Positions 16,202-24,253 of a stretch of 64,000 nt of DNA are shown here, in pieces; position 1 is the first letter of the stretch, and each line of letters opens with the position of its first letter. The position numbers were made by a program, and so were the translations under genes. The notes below the pieces were generated by a model that saw nothing but the letters and a program-made list of their open reading frames with translations, made no database searches and had not been told where the DNA came from. The stretch is from Cryobacterium sp. N22 (GTDB taxonomy: Bacteria > Actinomycetota > Actinomycetes > Actinomycetales > Microbacteriaceae): positions 1-64,000 of the forward strand of contig NZ_PJJP01000027.1 in assembly GCF_002929555.1 (NCBI RefSeq), read 5' to 3'.

Positions 16202-17915
16202 CCGACTGACCCCCACCGCCGAGTCTTTGCTGACCGGACTCGACGAGCAACAGCGCATCGCCGCCGAGGCCCTGATCGGGCCGGTCTGCATGCTCGCCGG
16301 CGCCGGCACCGGCAAGACCCGCGCCATCACGCACCGCATCGCCTACGGCGTGATGAGCGGCGCCTACTCGCCGAACCGCGTGATGGCGCTCACCTTCACC
16401 GCCCGCTCCGCCGCCGAACTGCGCGGCCGGCTGCGGCAACTCGGCGCCGGCGGCGTCGCCGCGCGCACCTTCCACGCGGCCGCGCTGAGCCAGCTGAACT
16501 ACTTCTGGCCGCACGTCGTCGGCGGCCAGGCGCCGCGCATCCTCGAGGGCAAGGGCCGGCTGCTCGGCCACGCCGCCGAGGTCCTCAAACTCAAGCTGGA
16601 CACCGCCACCCTGCGTGACCTGGCCGGCGAGATCGAATGGCGCAAGACCAGCGGCCTCAGCCTGGACCAGTACGCTACCGCCAGTCGCGCCCTGCCCGGC
16701 CGGCTCGACATCGAGCAGACCCTGGACATGCAGGCGGGCTACGAACGACTCAAAGACGACCGCAAGCAGATCGACTTCGAAGACGTTCTGCTGGCCATGG
16801 CCGGCATGATCGAAGCCGAACCCTCCGTGGCGCTGCAGGTGCGTGAGCAGTACCGGTTCTTCGTCGTCGACGAATTCCAGGACGTCTCCCCGCTGCAGTA
16901 CGACCTGCTCAAACTGTGGCTCGGCGACCGGCGCGACCTCTGCGTGGTCGGCGACGCCAGCCAGACCATCTACTCCTTCGCCGGGGCCCGCAGCGACTAC
17001 CTGCTCGACTTCCCCAAGCACTACGAGGACGCCACCGTGGTGCGCCTGGAACAGAACTACCGGTCAACGGCCGCCATCGTCGCCACCGCCAACCAGCTGA
17101 TGCGCGGCCGGCCCGGTGCGCTGTCGCTGCACGCCGCCGTCGCCGAGACCGGGGTGGAGCCCGCCGTGCGGGAGTACCCCAACGACATGGCCGAGGCCCG
17201 CGGGGTGGCCCAGAGCATCTACGAACTCGTCGAATCCGGTGTGCCACCGGAGAACATCGCCGTGTTGTACAGGGTCAACGTGCAGGCCGCCCTGCTCGAG
17301 ACCGCGCTCGGCGACGTCGGCGTGAGCTTCCAGATCCGCGGATCGAAGCGGTTCTTCGACCTGCCGGAGGTGAAGCAGGCGGTGATGTCGCTGCGCGCTG
17401 CATCCGTGTCGATCATGGGCGAACCGCTGTTCAAGTCGGTCAGCGATGTGCTGCGCGGCCTGGGCTGGAGCCAGACCGCGCCGGACACCCGCGGCGCGGT
17501 GCGCGACCGCTGGGAGGCACTCAACGCGATCATGGGTCTCGTCGACCAGGCCGCCCCCGGCACCACCTTCCGTCAGTTCACCGACGAGCTGATGGAACGC
17601 CAGGCCGGCCAGCACGAACCGACCGTCGCGGCGGTGACCCTGGCCACCCTGCACTCGGCCAAGGGCCTGGAATGGGACGCCGTGTTCGTGGTGGGGCTCT
17701 CAGAGGGCCTGGTGCCGATCAGCTACGCCGGCACCTTCGAGCAGGTCGACGAGGAACGCCGGCTGCTCTACGTGGGTGTCACCCGGGCGCGCAAACGCCT
17801 CTCGCTCAGCTGGTCCGCGGCCGGAAGCCAGCAGCGTTCCCCGCGAGAACGATCACGCTTTCTGGCAGAAATCGGCATCCGCACCGCTCGTGCGGCCGGT
17901 GCGCGCGGCGTCTGA
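16194..17915 (+). CDS. uvrD2: UvrD2-like superfamily 1 DNA helicase
   Basis: 573 aa. A 3'-5' DNA helicase with Walker A AGAGTGKTRA (near residue 36), LTFTARSAAELRGRL, VVDEFQDVSP (near 225), GDASQTIYSFAGA, TLHSAKGLEWD (near 484) and YVGVTRARKRLSLSW. The protein ends soon after motif VI, so it lacks the HRDC domain and the C-terminal part found in the about 700-aa mycobacterial UvrD2. GTG 16194 lies within the end of nudC. The terminal 110 nt overlap the convergent gene at 17806. A role in DNA repair is likely from family and context. Confidence 0.9.
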   Translation: MSDRLTPTAESLLTGLDEQQRIAAEALIGPVCMLAGAGTGKTRAITHRIAYGVMSGAYSPNRVMALTFTARSAAELRGRLRQLGAGGVAARTFHAAALSQLNYFWPHVVGGQAPRILEGKGRLLGHAAEVLKLKLDTATLRDLAGEIEWRKTSGLSLDQYATASRALPGRLDIEQTLDMQAGYERLKDDRKQIDFEDVLLAMAGMIEAEPSVALQVREQYRFFVVDEFQDVSPLQYDLLKLWLGDRRDLCVVGDASQTIYSFAGARSDYLLDFPKHYEDATVVRLEQNYRSTAAIVATANQLMRGRPGALSLHAAVAETGVEPAVREYPNDMAEARGVAQSIYELVESGVPPENIAVLYRVNVQAALLETALGDVGVSFQIRGSKRFFDLPEVKQAVMSLRAASVSIMGEPLFKSVSDVLRGLGWSQTAPDTRGAVRDRWEALNAIMGLVDQAAPGTTFRQFTDELMERQAGQHEPTVAAVTLATLHSAKGLEWDAVFVVGLSEGLVPISYAGTFEQVDEERRLLYVGVTRARKRLSLSWSAAGSQQRSPRERSRFLAEIGIRTARAAGARGV

Positions 17916-18711
17916 CCGTCAGCGACTCCGCGTCGATCGCCAGCGATGCGGCCGCGAACTCATTCGAGGACGCGAACACCCGCTCGTGCACGATGCCGGC
18001 CGCCGTCGCGGCCACCTCGATGCCCAGGCGGGGCGTTTCGGTGGGCGCCGTGCGGTGCAGCAACTGGCTGGCGATCGCTGGCCAGGCCGGGTCGAGGTCG
18101 ACGTGCTCGAGGTCCAGGCAGGTCAGGCACGGGCCGGCGCCTGGCTCCACGAGCGGGCCCACCCGCACCTCGGTGTCGCTGAACAGCACCGGCAGGTGCG
18201 GCACATCTCGCCTCAACCAGTGGCCGTGCCGCTCCGGGGCGAGCACAAAATGGTCCACGATCACGGCCAGGTCGGGGAGCTGCCCTGGTCTGGCAACGGT
18301 GATGCCCAGGTCGGCCAGCAGCTGCCGGATGCGGTCGGCCGTGGCGCCGGCGCCGTCCACGCAGACCACGGGACGGTCGCCGCGGTGCACCGGGGTGGCC
18401 CTGCTGCTGCCGAACCAGGTGGCGGTGAGAGGCGCAGTGTCGGTGCCGGGCGCCCCCGGCTGGGTCTCGAGGTCGACCAGCGCGGGGGCCAGGGCGGCGA
18501 GTAGGGCGGCGGTGGCAGCATCCGTCGCGCCGGCCTGCCGCCCGAGCATCAGCGCACCCGACCGGGGCACCCCCACCCGCAGCGCGGCGATGACGCTCTC
18601 CAGCGGGGCGGTCACCCCCGGCACGATCGCCAACGGCCGGTCGATGCCCAGCTGGATGGTGTCCGGGGTGCGCCAGACGAGCGGATACCGCGGGTCGAGT
18701 CGAAGGATCAT
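17806..18711 (-). CDS. Orphan ThiF/TOMM-cyclodehydratase-like protein
   Basis: 301 aa. It resembles the ThiF/E1-like protein of azole-peptide (TOMM) cyclodehydratases: PDLAVIVDHF in the central part, CLTC followed by DLEHVDLDPAWP (near residue 194) and a second RCGC pair near residue 275. These four Cys fit the structural zinc site of that family. No YcaO partner, precursor peptide or dehydrogenase gene lies nearby. A similar orphan (Rv3196) lies by uvrD2 in mycobacteria, so a conserved housekeeping role is more likely than bacteriocin making. ATG 18711 is preferred (GAAGAT six bases upstream); ATG 18753 would add 14 residues. Confidence 0.7.
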   Translation of the reverse strand: MILRLDPRYPLVWRTPDTIQLGIDRPLAIVPGVTAPLESVIAALRVGVPRSGALMLGRQAGATDAATAALLAALAPALVDLETQPGAPGTDTAPLTATWFGSSRATPVHRGDRPVVCVDGAGATADRIRQLLADLGITVARPGQLPDLAVIVDHFVLAPERHGHWLRRDVPHLPVLFSDTEVRVGPLVEPGAGPCLTCLDLEHVDLDPAWPAIASQLLHRTAPTETPRLGIEVAATAAGIVHERVFASSNEFAAASLAIDAESLTVRRRAHRPHERCGCRFLPESVIVLAGNAAGFRPRTS

Positions 18712-18808
18712 CCGGCGATCTTCCCCCAGACCGGCCGGCGCCGCCGGATTCATCCACAGGCCCCGTTTGCCGCCCGTGAATGTGCAGGTCCAGCCCAGAC
18801 TCCCGCCC

Positions 18809-18814
18809 TAGGCT
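18809..18814 (+). promoter_or_regulatory. -10 box TAGGCT, leaderless start
   Basis: TAGGCT ends six bases before ATG 18821 in a 109-nt divergent spacer. Confidence 0.45.
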
Positions 18815-18820
18815 GACGCA

Positions 18821-20374
18821 ATGACTGAGAAGACCGCACGCCGCGTACTGGTCACCGGAGCCACCGGCTACATCGGGGGCCGGCTGGTTCCCAAGCTCCT
18901 CGAGGCCGGCCACACCGTGCGGGTGCTCGTGCGCTCGCCCCAGAAACTCACCGATGTGCCGTGGGCCGACGACGTCGAGATCGTCGAAGGCGACCTCGGC
19001 GACCGGGCCTCGGTCGCCAAGGCCAGCGCCGGCATCGACGTCTTCTACTACCTGGTGCACTCGATGGGGGCCAGGGGCGACTTCGAGCAGACCGAACGCA
19101 CGGCCGCCCGGAACGTGGCCGGTGCCGCGGCCGAGGCGCAGGTTTCCCGCATCGTCTACCTCGGCGGTCTGCACCCCGACAGTCCGACCCTCTCGCCGCA
19201 CCTGCGCTCCCGCGCCGAGGTCGGCCGCATCCTGCTGGACTCCGGCGTGCCCACGATCGCCTTCCAGGCCGGGGTCGTCATCGGTTCCGGCTCCACGTCG
19301 TTCGAGATGATCCGGCACCTGACCGATGTGCTGCCGTATATGCCGGCGCCCCGGTGGGTGCGCAACTTCATCCAGCCCATCGCGGTGCGGGACGTTCTGC
19401 ACTACCTCGTCGCCGCCGCCGATGTGCCCGCCGACGTCAACCGCACCTTCGACATCGGCGGCCCCGACGTGCTGCGGTACGGCCAGATGATGAACGGCTA
19501 CGCCGTCGAAGCCGGCCTGCACCAGCGCCCCATCGCGCCGCTCCCGGTGCTCACCCCGTGGCTCGCCTCGCAGTGGGTCAACCTGGTCACGCCCATCCCG
19601 CGCAGCCTCGCCGTGCCGATCATCGCGTCGCTGCAGTACGACTGTGTCGTGCACGAGCACGACATCGACGCCGTGATCCCAGCACCGGCGGGCGGTCTCA
19701 CCACCTATCGCCGGGCCGTGCGCCTGGCGTTGGGCCGGATGCGCGACGGCGACGTGGAGACCAGCTGGCACAACGCCGCGACGGAGGGGGCGTCGAGCAA
19801 CCCGCTGCCCAGCGACCCCGACTGGGCCGGGCACCTCGTCTACACCGACCTCAAGGAAAAGCGCACGTCGGCCCAGCCGGCGGACCTGTGGCGGGTCATC
19901 GAGAGCATCGGCGGGGAGAACGGCTGGTACTCCTTCCCGCTGGCCTGGGCGGTGCGCGGCTGGATGGACAAGATCGTCGGGGGAGTGGGACTGCGCCGGG
20001 GCCGCCGGCATCCCGACCGTCTGCAGACCGGCGACGTGCTCGACTTCTGGCGCGTCGAACGCATCGATCGGGGCAGCTTCCTGCGGTTGCGCGCCGAGAT
20101 GCGGGTGCCCGGCCGGGCCTGGCTCGAGATGCGGGCGGAGCCGACGGATGACGGCGGCTCGATCTACCGCCAGCGCGCGGTGTTCTTCCCACGCGGACTC
20201 GGCGGCCGGCTCTACTGGTTCTCGATCCTGCCGTTCCACGGTGTGATCTTCAGCGGCATGGCCAACCGCATCACCGCCGCCGCCGAAACCGAGGCCGCCG
20301 CCCAGGACGCCGGACCCGGCACCCCGGTCGGCGCCCCGGACACCGCCGCGACCGCGGAAGCACCCGTCAGCTAA
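18821..20374 (+). CDS. Atypical SDR oxidoreductase with DUF2867 domain
   Basis: 517 aa. The N-terminal half is an extended-SDR Rossmann domain starting VLVTGATGYIGGRLVPKLL, with DVFYYLVHSMG and an NmrA-like layout. The second half, about residues 330-480, matches DUF2867 (TDLKEKRTSAQPADLWRVIE, followed by GGVGLRRGRRHPDRL and DVLDFWRVE). The classical Tyr-x3-Lys pair is not evident, so NAD(P)H binding or sensing is as plausible as catalysis. The Ala/Pro/Thr-rich last 35 residues are disordered. It stands alone between a divergent gene and the repeat array that starts 72 nt downstream. Confidence 0.82.
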   Translation: MTEKTARRVLVTGATGYIGGRLVPKLLEAGHTVRVLVRSPQKLTDVPWADDVEIVEGDLGDRASVAKASAGIDVFYYLVHSMGARGDFEQTERTAARNVAGAAAEAQVSRIVYLGGLHPDSPTLSPHLRSRAEVGRILLDSGVPTIAFQAGVVIGSGSTSFEMIRHLTDVLPYMPAPRWVRNFIQPIAVRDVLHYLVAAADVPADVNRTFDIGGPDVLRYGQMMNGYAVEAGLHQRPIAPLPVLTPWLASQWVNLVTPIPRSLAVPIIASLQYDCVVHEHDIDAVIPAPAGGLTTYRRAVRLALGRMRDGDVETSWHNAATEGASSNPLPSDPDWAGHLVYTDLKEKRTSAQPADLWRVIESIGGENGWYSFPLAWAVRGWMDKIVGGVGLRRGRRHPDRLQTGDVLDFWRVERIDRGSFLRLRAEMRVPGRAWLEMRAEPTDDGGSIYRQRAVFFPRGLGGRLYWFSILPFHGVIFSGMANRITAAAETEAAAQDAGPGTPVGAPDTAATAEAPVS

Positions 20375-20446
20375 CAACCCGGTCTGCGGTCCCCGCGCAT
20401 CCGCCGGCACAGACCAGGCGACCTGACCTGCGGTGCGCGCCCACCC

Positions 20447-21040
20447 CGTCGGTCGAGCTCGTCGAGACCCCCGACGTGCCTGCATGTCGCGCCCATCCCG
20501 TCGGTCGAGCTCGTCGAGACCCCCGACGTGCCTGGGTGCAGCGCCGCGTTGGCGGGATCGTCTGGCGTGGTCTCGACAGGCTCGACCAACGGGGATGATC
20601 GCGCCCATTTCGTTGGTCGGGCTCGTCGAGACCTCGTGAGGTGCGTGTGTGTGGTGCCGTGTTGGCGGGAGCGTCTGGCGTTGTCTCGACAGGCCTGACC
20701 AACGGAGATCGCGCCCATTTCGTTGGTCGAGCTTGTCGAGACCTCGTGAGGTGCGTGTGTGTGGTGCCGCGTTGGCGGGATCGTCTGGCGTGGTCTCGAC
20801 AGGCTCGACCAACGGGGATGGTCGCGCCCATTTCGTTGGTCGAGCTTGTCGAGACCTCGTGACGTGCGTGTGTGTGGTGCCGCGTTGGCGGGATCGTCTG
20901 GCGTGGTCTCGACAGGTCCGACCAACGGGGATGATCGCGCCCATTTCGTCGGTCGAGCTTGTCGAGACCTCGTGAGGTGCGTGTGTGTGGTGCCGTGTTG
21001 GCGGGATCGTCTGGCCTGGTCTCGACAGGCTCGACCAACG
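20447..21040. repeat. 113-bp tandem array built on a 23-bp inverted repeat
   Basis: Four near-identical units start at 20569, 20682, 20792 and 20905, and a half unit starts at 21018, giving a period of 110-113 bp. Each unit holds a 23-bp arm GGTCTCGACAGGCTCGACC(AACG), a 17-20 nt loop containing GATCGCGCCCATTT, the complementary arm, then a conserved spacer of about 48 nt (GTGCGTGTGTGTGGTGCC). Two right arms alone lie at 20447-20469 and 20499-20521. Open frames across it are repeats of the arm and are not genes. The arm is of a kind widely seen between genes in actinobacteria. Confidence 0.92.
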
Positions 21041-21148
21041 GAGGAAGCACAGGGCCCGGGGGAGACGGCTGACGGAATCTTGCCAGTTTCGACCCTAGCC
21101 ACCGTGCACCAGGGAGCGCATCATGGTATCAAGCGTGGAGGAGTCCTG

Positions 21149-21706
21149 ATGTCCGGTGTGGTGGTGTTCGTCGGCGACGGCCTCAGCGCGGGTGCTCGAT
21201 GGGAAGAACGGTTCCCCGAGCTTGAGGTGCGCAACCTCGGTGTGAACGGGGACACGACCGATGAGGTCCTGGGCCGGCTCGATCAGGTCGTTTCTGCCGA
21301 CCCCGATGCCGTTGTCCTGCAGGTGGGTACCAACGATGTGGGCTGGAACCGGTCGGACGAGTACATCGTGCGCAACATCGAAACCATCCTGTGCACCCTG
21401 CGCAAGCAGCTTCCCGGCACCCGGCTGCTCATCCAGTCCGTGCCCCCGAGGGAGACCGAGTTCGTGCACGTGATCCGTTCGGTCAACCGGCATCTGCGCC
21501 AGTTCGCGCCGACGGTCAAGGCTCGGTACCTGGATCTCTGGCCGGCGCTGGCCGCCCCAGACGGCACGCTGAGCGCCGAATGGTCAGCAGACCACCTGCA
21601 CCTCATCGAAGCCGGCTACGTCGTCTGGTTCACCGAACTTCGGCCGGCGCTCGTCGACCTGCTCGAACACCCGCCGGAGCTGTCCGTCAGCCGGCACCCG
21701 GCCTGA
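21149..21706 (+). CDS. SGNH/GDSL-type hydrolase with altered nucleophile block
   Basis: 185 aa with a short SGNH-hydrolase layout: block I VFVGDGLSAG (residues 7-15), block II NLGVNGDTT, block III QVGTNDVGW (N62), and block V ADHLHL with Asp and His near 148/151. In block I the nucleophile position of GDS is Gly11, and the nearest Ser is Ser13. Either the enzyme uses a shifted Ser or it is inactive. There is no signal peptide. ATG 21149 follows GGAGGAG by four bases. The nearest gene upstream is beyond the repeat array, so transcription must start within or just after it. Confidence 0.85.
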   Translation: MSGVVVFVGDGLSAGARWEERFPELEVRNLGVNGDTTDEVLGRLDQVVSADPDAVVLQVGTNDVGWNRSDEYIVRNIETILCTLRKQLPGTRLLIQSVPPRETEFVHVIRSVNRHLRQFAPTVKARYLDLWPALAAPDGTLSAEWSADHLHLIEAGYVVWFTELRPALVDLLEHPPELSVSRHPA

Positions 21707-21800
21707 CGCGACCCGTCTGATCCACCCCGTCTGATCCGCCCCTCCCACCGCCGGCGGGAACCGCGCGCCGCCGGTGACCGGGTGCCTGACCGCCGCTCGC

Positions 21801-21806
21801 TACCAT
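21801..21806 (+). promoter_or_regulatory. -10 box TACCAT, leaderless start
   Basis: TACCAT ends six bases before ATG 21813 and supports that start over upstream in-frame codons. Confidence 0.45.
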
Positions 21807-21812
21807 GAGAGC

Positions 21813-23714
21813 ATGCACCGACCCGTCACCTTCAGCCTGCGACTGTCGTTGGCAGCGACGATCCTCGCCGGGCTCACCCTCCTCACCACGAGCCCTGCCG
21901 CGGCTCTGGCCGGCGCTGCCGCCGTGACATCCGCGCCCGAGTCGCCCTCGTTGGTCGTGGCCGCCGGCGTCGACGATTTCGGCTTCGTGTCCATGCACGG
22001 CGACTACCGGCTTGGCCGTGACGACGAGGGCCACTCCACCCTGGCCACCACTGAGACTCTCGTGGCGAGCTTTCCGGAGACCGACCAGAACCACGGGATC
22101 AGGCGCCAGATACCCACCCACTACCGTGGCGAGCCCACCGAGCTTTCCATCGTCAGCGTCACCGACGAGACCGGCCGGGAGCGGGACTACGAGACCGACA
22201 CCGACAGCGACGACTCCGATGACGAGTTCCTCAGCGTCACCATCGCCGACGACGACTTCGTACACGGCGACCAGACCTACGTCATCAGCTACACCCAGAA
22301 GAACATCGCCCATTTTCCGGACGACACCACTGATGAGGAGTTCTTCTGGGAGGTGAACGGCACCGGCTGGGCCCAGCCGTTCGGCGCCGTCTCGGCGACC
22401 GTGCACGTGGCAGCCGACCTGGTTCCCGCGCTCACCGGTCAGAGCGCCTGCTACCAGGGCGCGTCGACATCCGGTGCGACCTGCGACACGCTCGACAGCG
22501 CCGCCGACGGCGACGAATGGGTCATCGAAGCCGCCGCACGCGACCTGGGTCCGCACGAGGGCCTGGCCCTGGCCGTGGGATTCGACGAGGGAACCTTCGT
22601 GCCCCGGGACGATTCGTTCACCGCTAACGCGTTCCCCACGATCGCGCTGCTCGCGGCACTGGCCGCGTTGGCCACGGCCGTGCTCGGCGTCACCCTGCGC
22701 AACACCCGATGGCGCAACCAGCCCGGCCGGCCCACCATCATCGCCGAATACCTGCCGCCGACGGGCGTGAACCTGCTGCAGGCCGGCGGCGTGCTCGGCG
22801 CCAAGGCCGGCGGCAAGTCCCTCACCGCCCAGTTCCTGCAGTTCGCCGTCAACGGCAACGTTCGGGTCCTCGAGGGCGAAGGCAAGAACCACTACCTCCT
22901 CGAGTTGCGCAGCCGGGCGGGCCTCGACCCCACCGAGCGTGCCGTTCTCGACGCCCTGTTCCCCGTCCACCAGGACATCGGCACCATCCGGGACTTCAAG
23001 AAGACGGATGCGAAGCTGGGCACCGCGCTGACCGCCGCCACGAGCGCCGCCCGCAAACAGTTGCTCGCCGATGGGCTCCGAGAGAAGAAGGGCGGCGCCC
23101 TCAGAGGCTGGCTGTTCGGCCTGGCCATCGTCGCCGGTTTCGTCGCGATGATCGCGAGCATCGTCTCGTTCGCCACGGAGGTCGCCGGCGCGTGGCCCGC
23201 GCTGTTCCTGGTGGTGGGCCTGATCGCGTCGATCGTTACGATTGTCGTGACCGCCGATGTGCGACCGCTCACCGCTCGCGGCGCCGAACTGCGCGACTAC
23301 CTGAAGGGTGTCTCCGTGTACATCTCGCTTGCCGAAGCGGACCGGCTCCGGGTGCTGCAGAGCCCCCGGGGCGCCCTGCGCACGCCATACCGAACGGACG
23401 AGGCTCCCGGAGCGGTGGCGACCGAACCCGTGCAGGTGCTCAAGCTCTACGAGCGGCTGCTGCCGTTCGCGGTGCTCACCGGCCAGGAGAAGGAATGGTC
23501 CGCGGTGCTCGGCGACTACTACGCCGGCGCCCACCAGCAACCGGACTGGTACGTCGGCACCGCGCCGTTCAGCGCCGCGTACTTCGCCACCGGCGTCTCA
23601 GCGTTCGCCACGTCCGCATCGACGGGTATCGCAACCAGCTCGGCCGGTTCCGGTTCGAGCGGTGGCGGCTCCGTCGGCGGCGGCGGAGGCGGCGGCGGGG
23701 GAGGTGGCGTCTGA
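21813..23714 (+). CDS. DUF2207 membrane protein
   Basis: 633 aa. A signal peptide (LRLSLAATILAGLTLL, cut near SPAAALA) leads to an extracellular beta-rich domain with long Asp/Glu stretches (residues 45-270). A membrane helix near 275-295 follows, then a cytosolic segment, two close helices near 435-485, a second cytosolic part, and a tail that ends in a run of glycines. This is the DUF2207 layout, a family without a known function. A Gly tail after a hydrophobic or disordered end is common in it. The stop overlaps the next ATG, so the two genes are coupled. Confidence 0.87.
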   Translation: MHRPVTFSLRLSLAATILAGLTLLTTSPAAALAGAAAVTSAPESPSLVVAAGVDDFGFVSMHGDYRLGRDDEGHSTLATTETLVASFPETDQNHGIRRQIPTHYRGEPTELSIVSVTDETGRERDYETDTDSDDSDDEFLSVTIADDDFVHGDQTYVISYTQKNIAHFPDDTTDEEFFWEVNGTGWAQPFGAVSATVHVAADLVPALTGQSACYQGASTSGATCDTLDSAADGDEWVIEAAARDLGPHEGLALAVGFDEGTFVPRDDSFTANAFPTIALLAALAALATAVLGVTLRNTRWRNQPGRPTIIAEYLPPTGVNLLQAGGVLGAKAGGKSLTAQFLQFAVNGNVRVLEGEGKNHYLLELRSRAGLDPTERAVLDALFPVHQDIGTIRDFKKTDAKLGTALTAATSAARKQLLADGLREKKGGALRGWLFGLAIVAGFVAMIASIVSFATEVAGAWPALFLVVGLIASIVTIVVTADVRPLTARGAELRDYLKGVSVYISLAEADRLRVLQSPRGALRTPYRTDEAPGAVATEPVQVLKLYERLLPFAVLTGQEKEWSAVLGDYYAGAHQQPDWYVGTAPFSAAYFATGVSAFATSASTGIATSSAGSGSSGGGSVGGGGGGGGGGGV

Positions 23715-24052
23715 TGGGCACCCCGGCAGAACCTACCTACACCCGTTCGGCACTGGCACCCGGCCTGCTCGGCGCGATCGCGCTCCTGGGCGGACTGGCC
23801 CTGCTCGAAGTCGACAGTTTCGTGATCATCCGTTACCTCGTCAGCATCCTGGCCCTGATCATCTGCGTCTTCGTCATCCAGGCCAAGGCGTGGTGGTGGC
23901 TCATCGGCCTGGTGCCGATCGCGGTGCTGTGGAATCCGATCGTCGTCATCGAACTGCACGGGCAGGGCTGGGTGTCCGCTCAGTTCATTGCCGCCCTGGT
24001 CTTCATCATCGTGGGAATCCGGACCAAGGTCCCGACGGCCGTGCACCGCTAA
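23714..24052 (+). CDS. Small membrane protein, possibly DUF6804
   Basis: 112 aa with four hydrophobic segments (about 13-30, 36-55, 58-78 and 85-103) and few charged residues. The TGATG overlap with the DUF2207 gene suggests a joint role in the envelope. The hydrophobicity pattern and length fit actinobacterial small membrane families such as DUF6804; that assignment is from memory and uncertain. No catalytic residue pattern is visible. Confidence 0.75.
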   Translation: MGTPAEPTYTRSALAPGLLGAIALLGGLALLEVDSFVIIRYLVSILALIICVFVIQAKAWWWLIGLVPIAVLWNPIVVIELHGQGWVSAQFIAALVFIIVGIRTKVPTAVHR

Positions 24053-24253
24053 ATCCGGGGGCGGGCATAGACTAAGGATGCGTCTGGAGCCGGCTCGACC
24101 GTGGCCCCGCGGCCATCAGTGCAGTAGTGACTGAAAGTTGCGGCGTCCCGCTGCTCGATCATGGGGTTCGGCGTAACGATCGCACAGGCATCCTGCGGAT
24201 GCGCAACACGACGAGCGCGCATTGAGTGCTGCGCTGGTGTGAAGTGGAGAAAA

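Noticed and set aside
15134..16339. N-terminal extension of the kinase-like gene to 16339
   Set aside because: It would be antisense to nudC; protein-like sequence begins at ATG 15133.
17960..20944. 994-codon open frame on the minus strand
   Set aside because: It crosses the ThiF-like gene, the SDR gene and the repeat array in the wrong frame; its first part is only translated repeat units.
20447..21040. CRISPR array
   Set aside because: The spacers are nearly identical to each other, the repeat is an extended inverted pair and no cas genes are near.
20371..21102. Several repetitive open frames such as TRSRQARPTKWAR
   Set aside because: They arise from translation of the 113-bp array; periodic peptide repeats match the DNA period.
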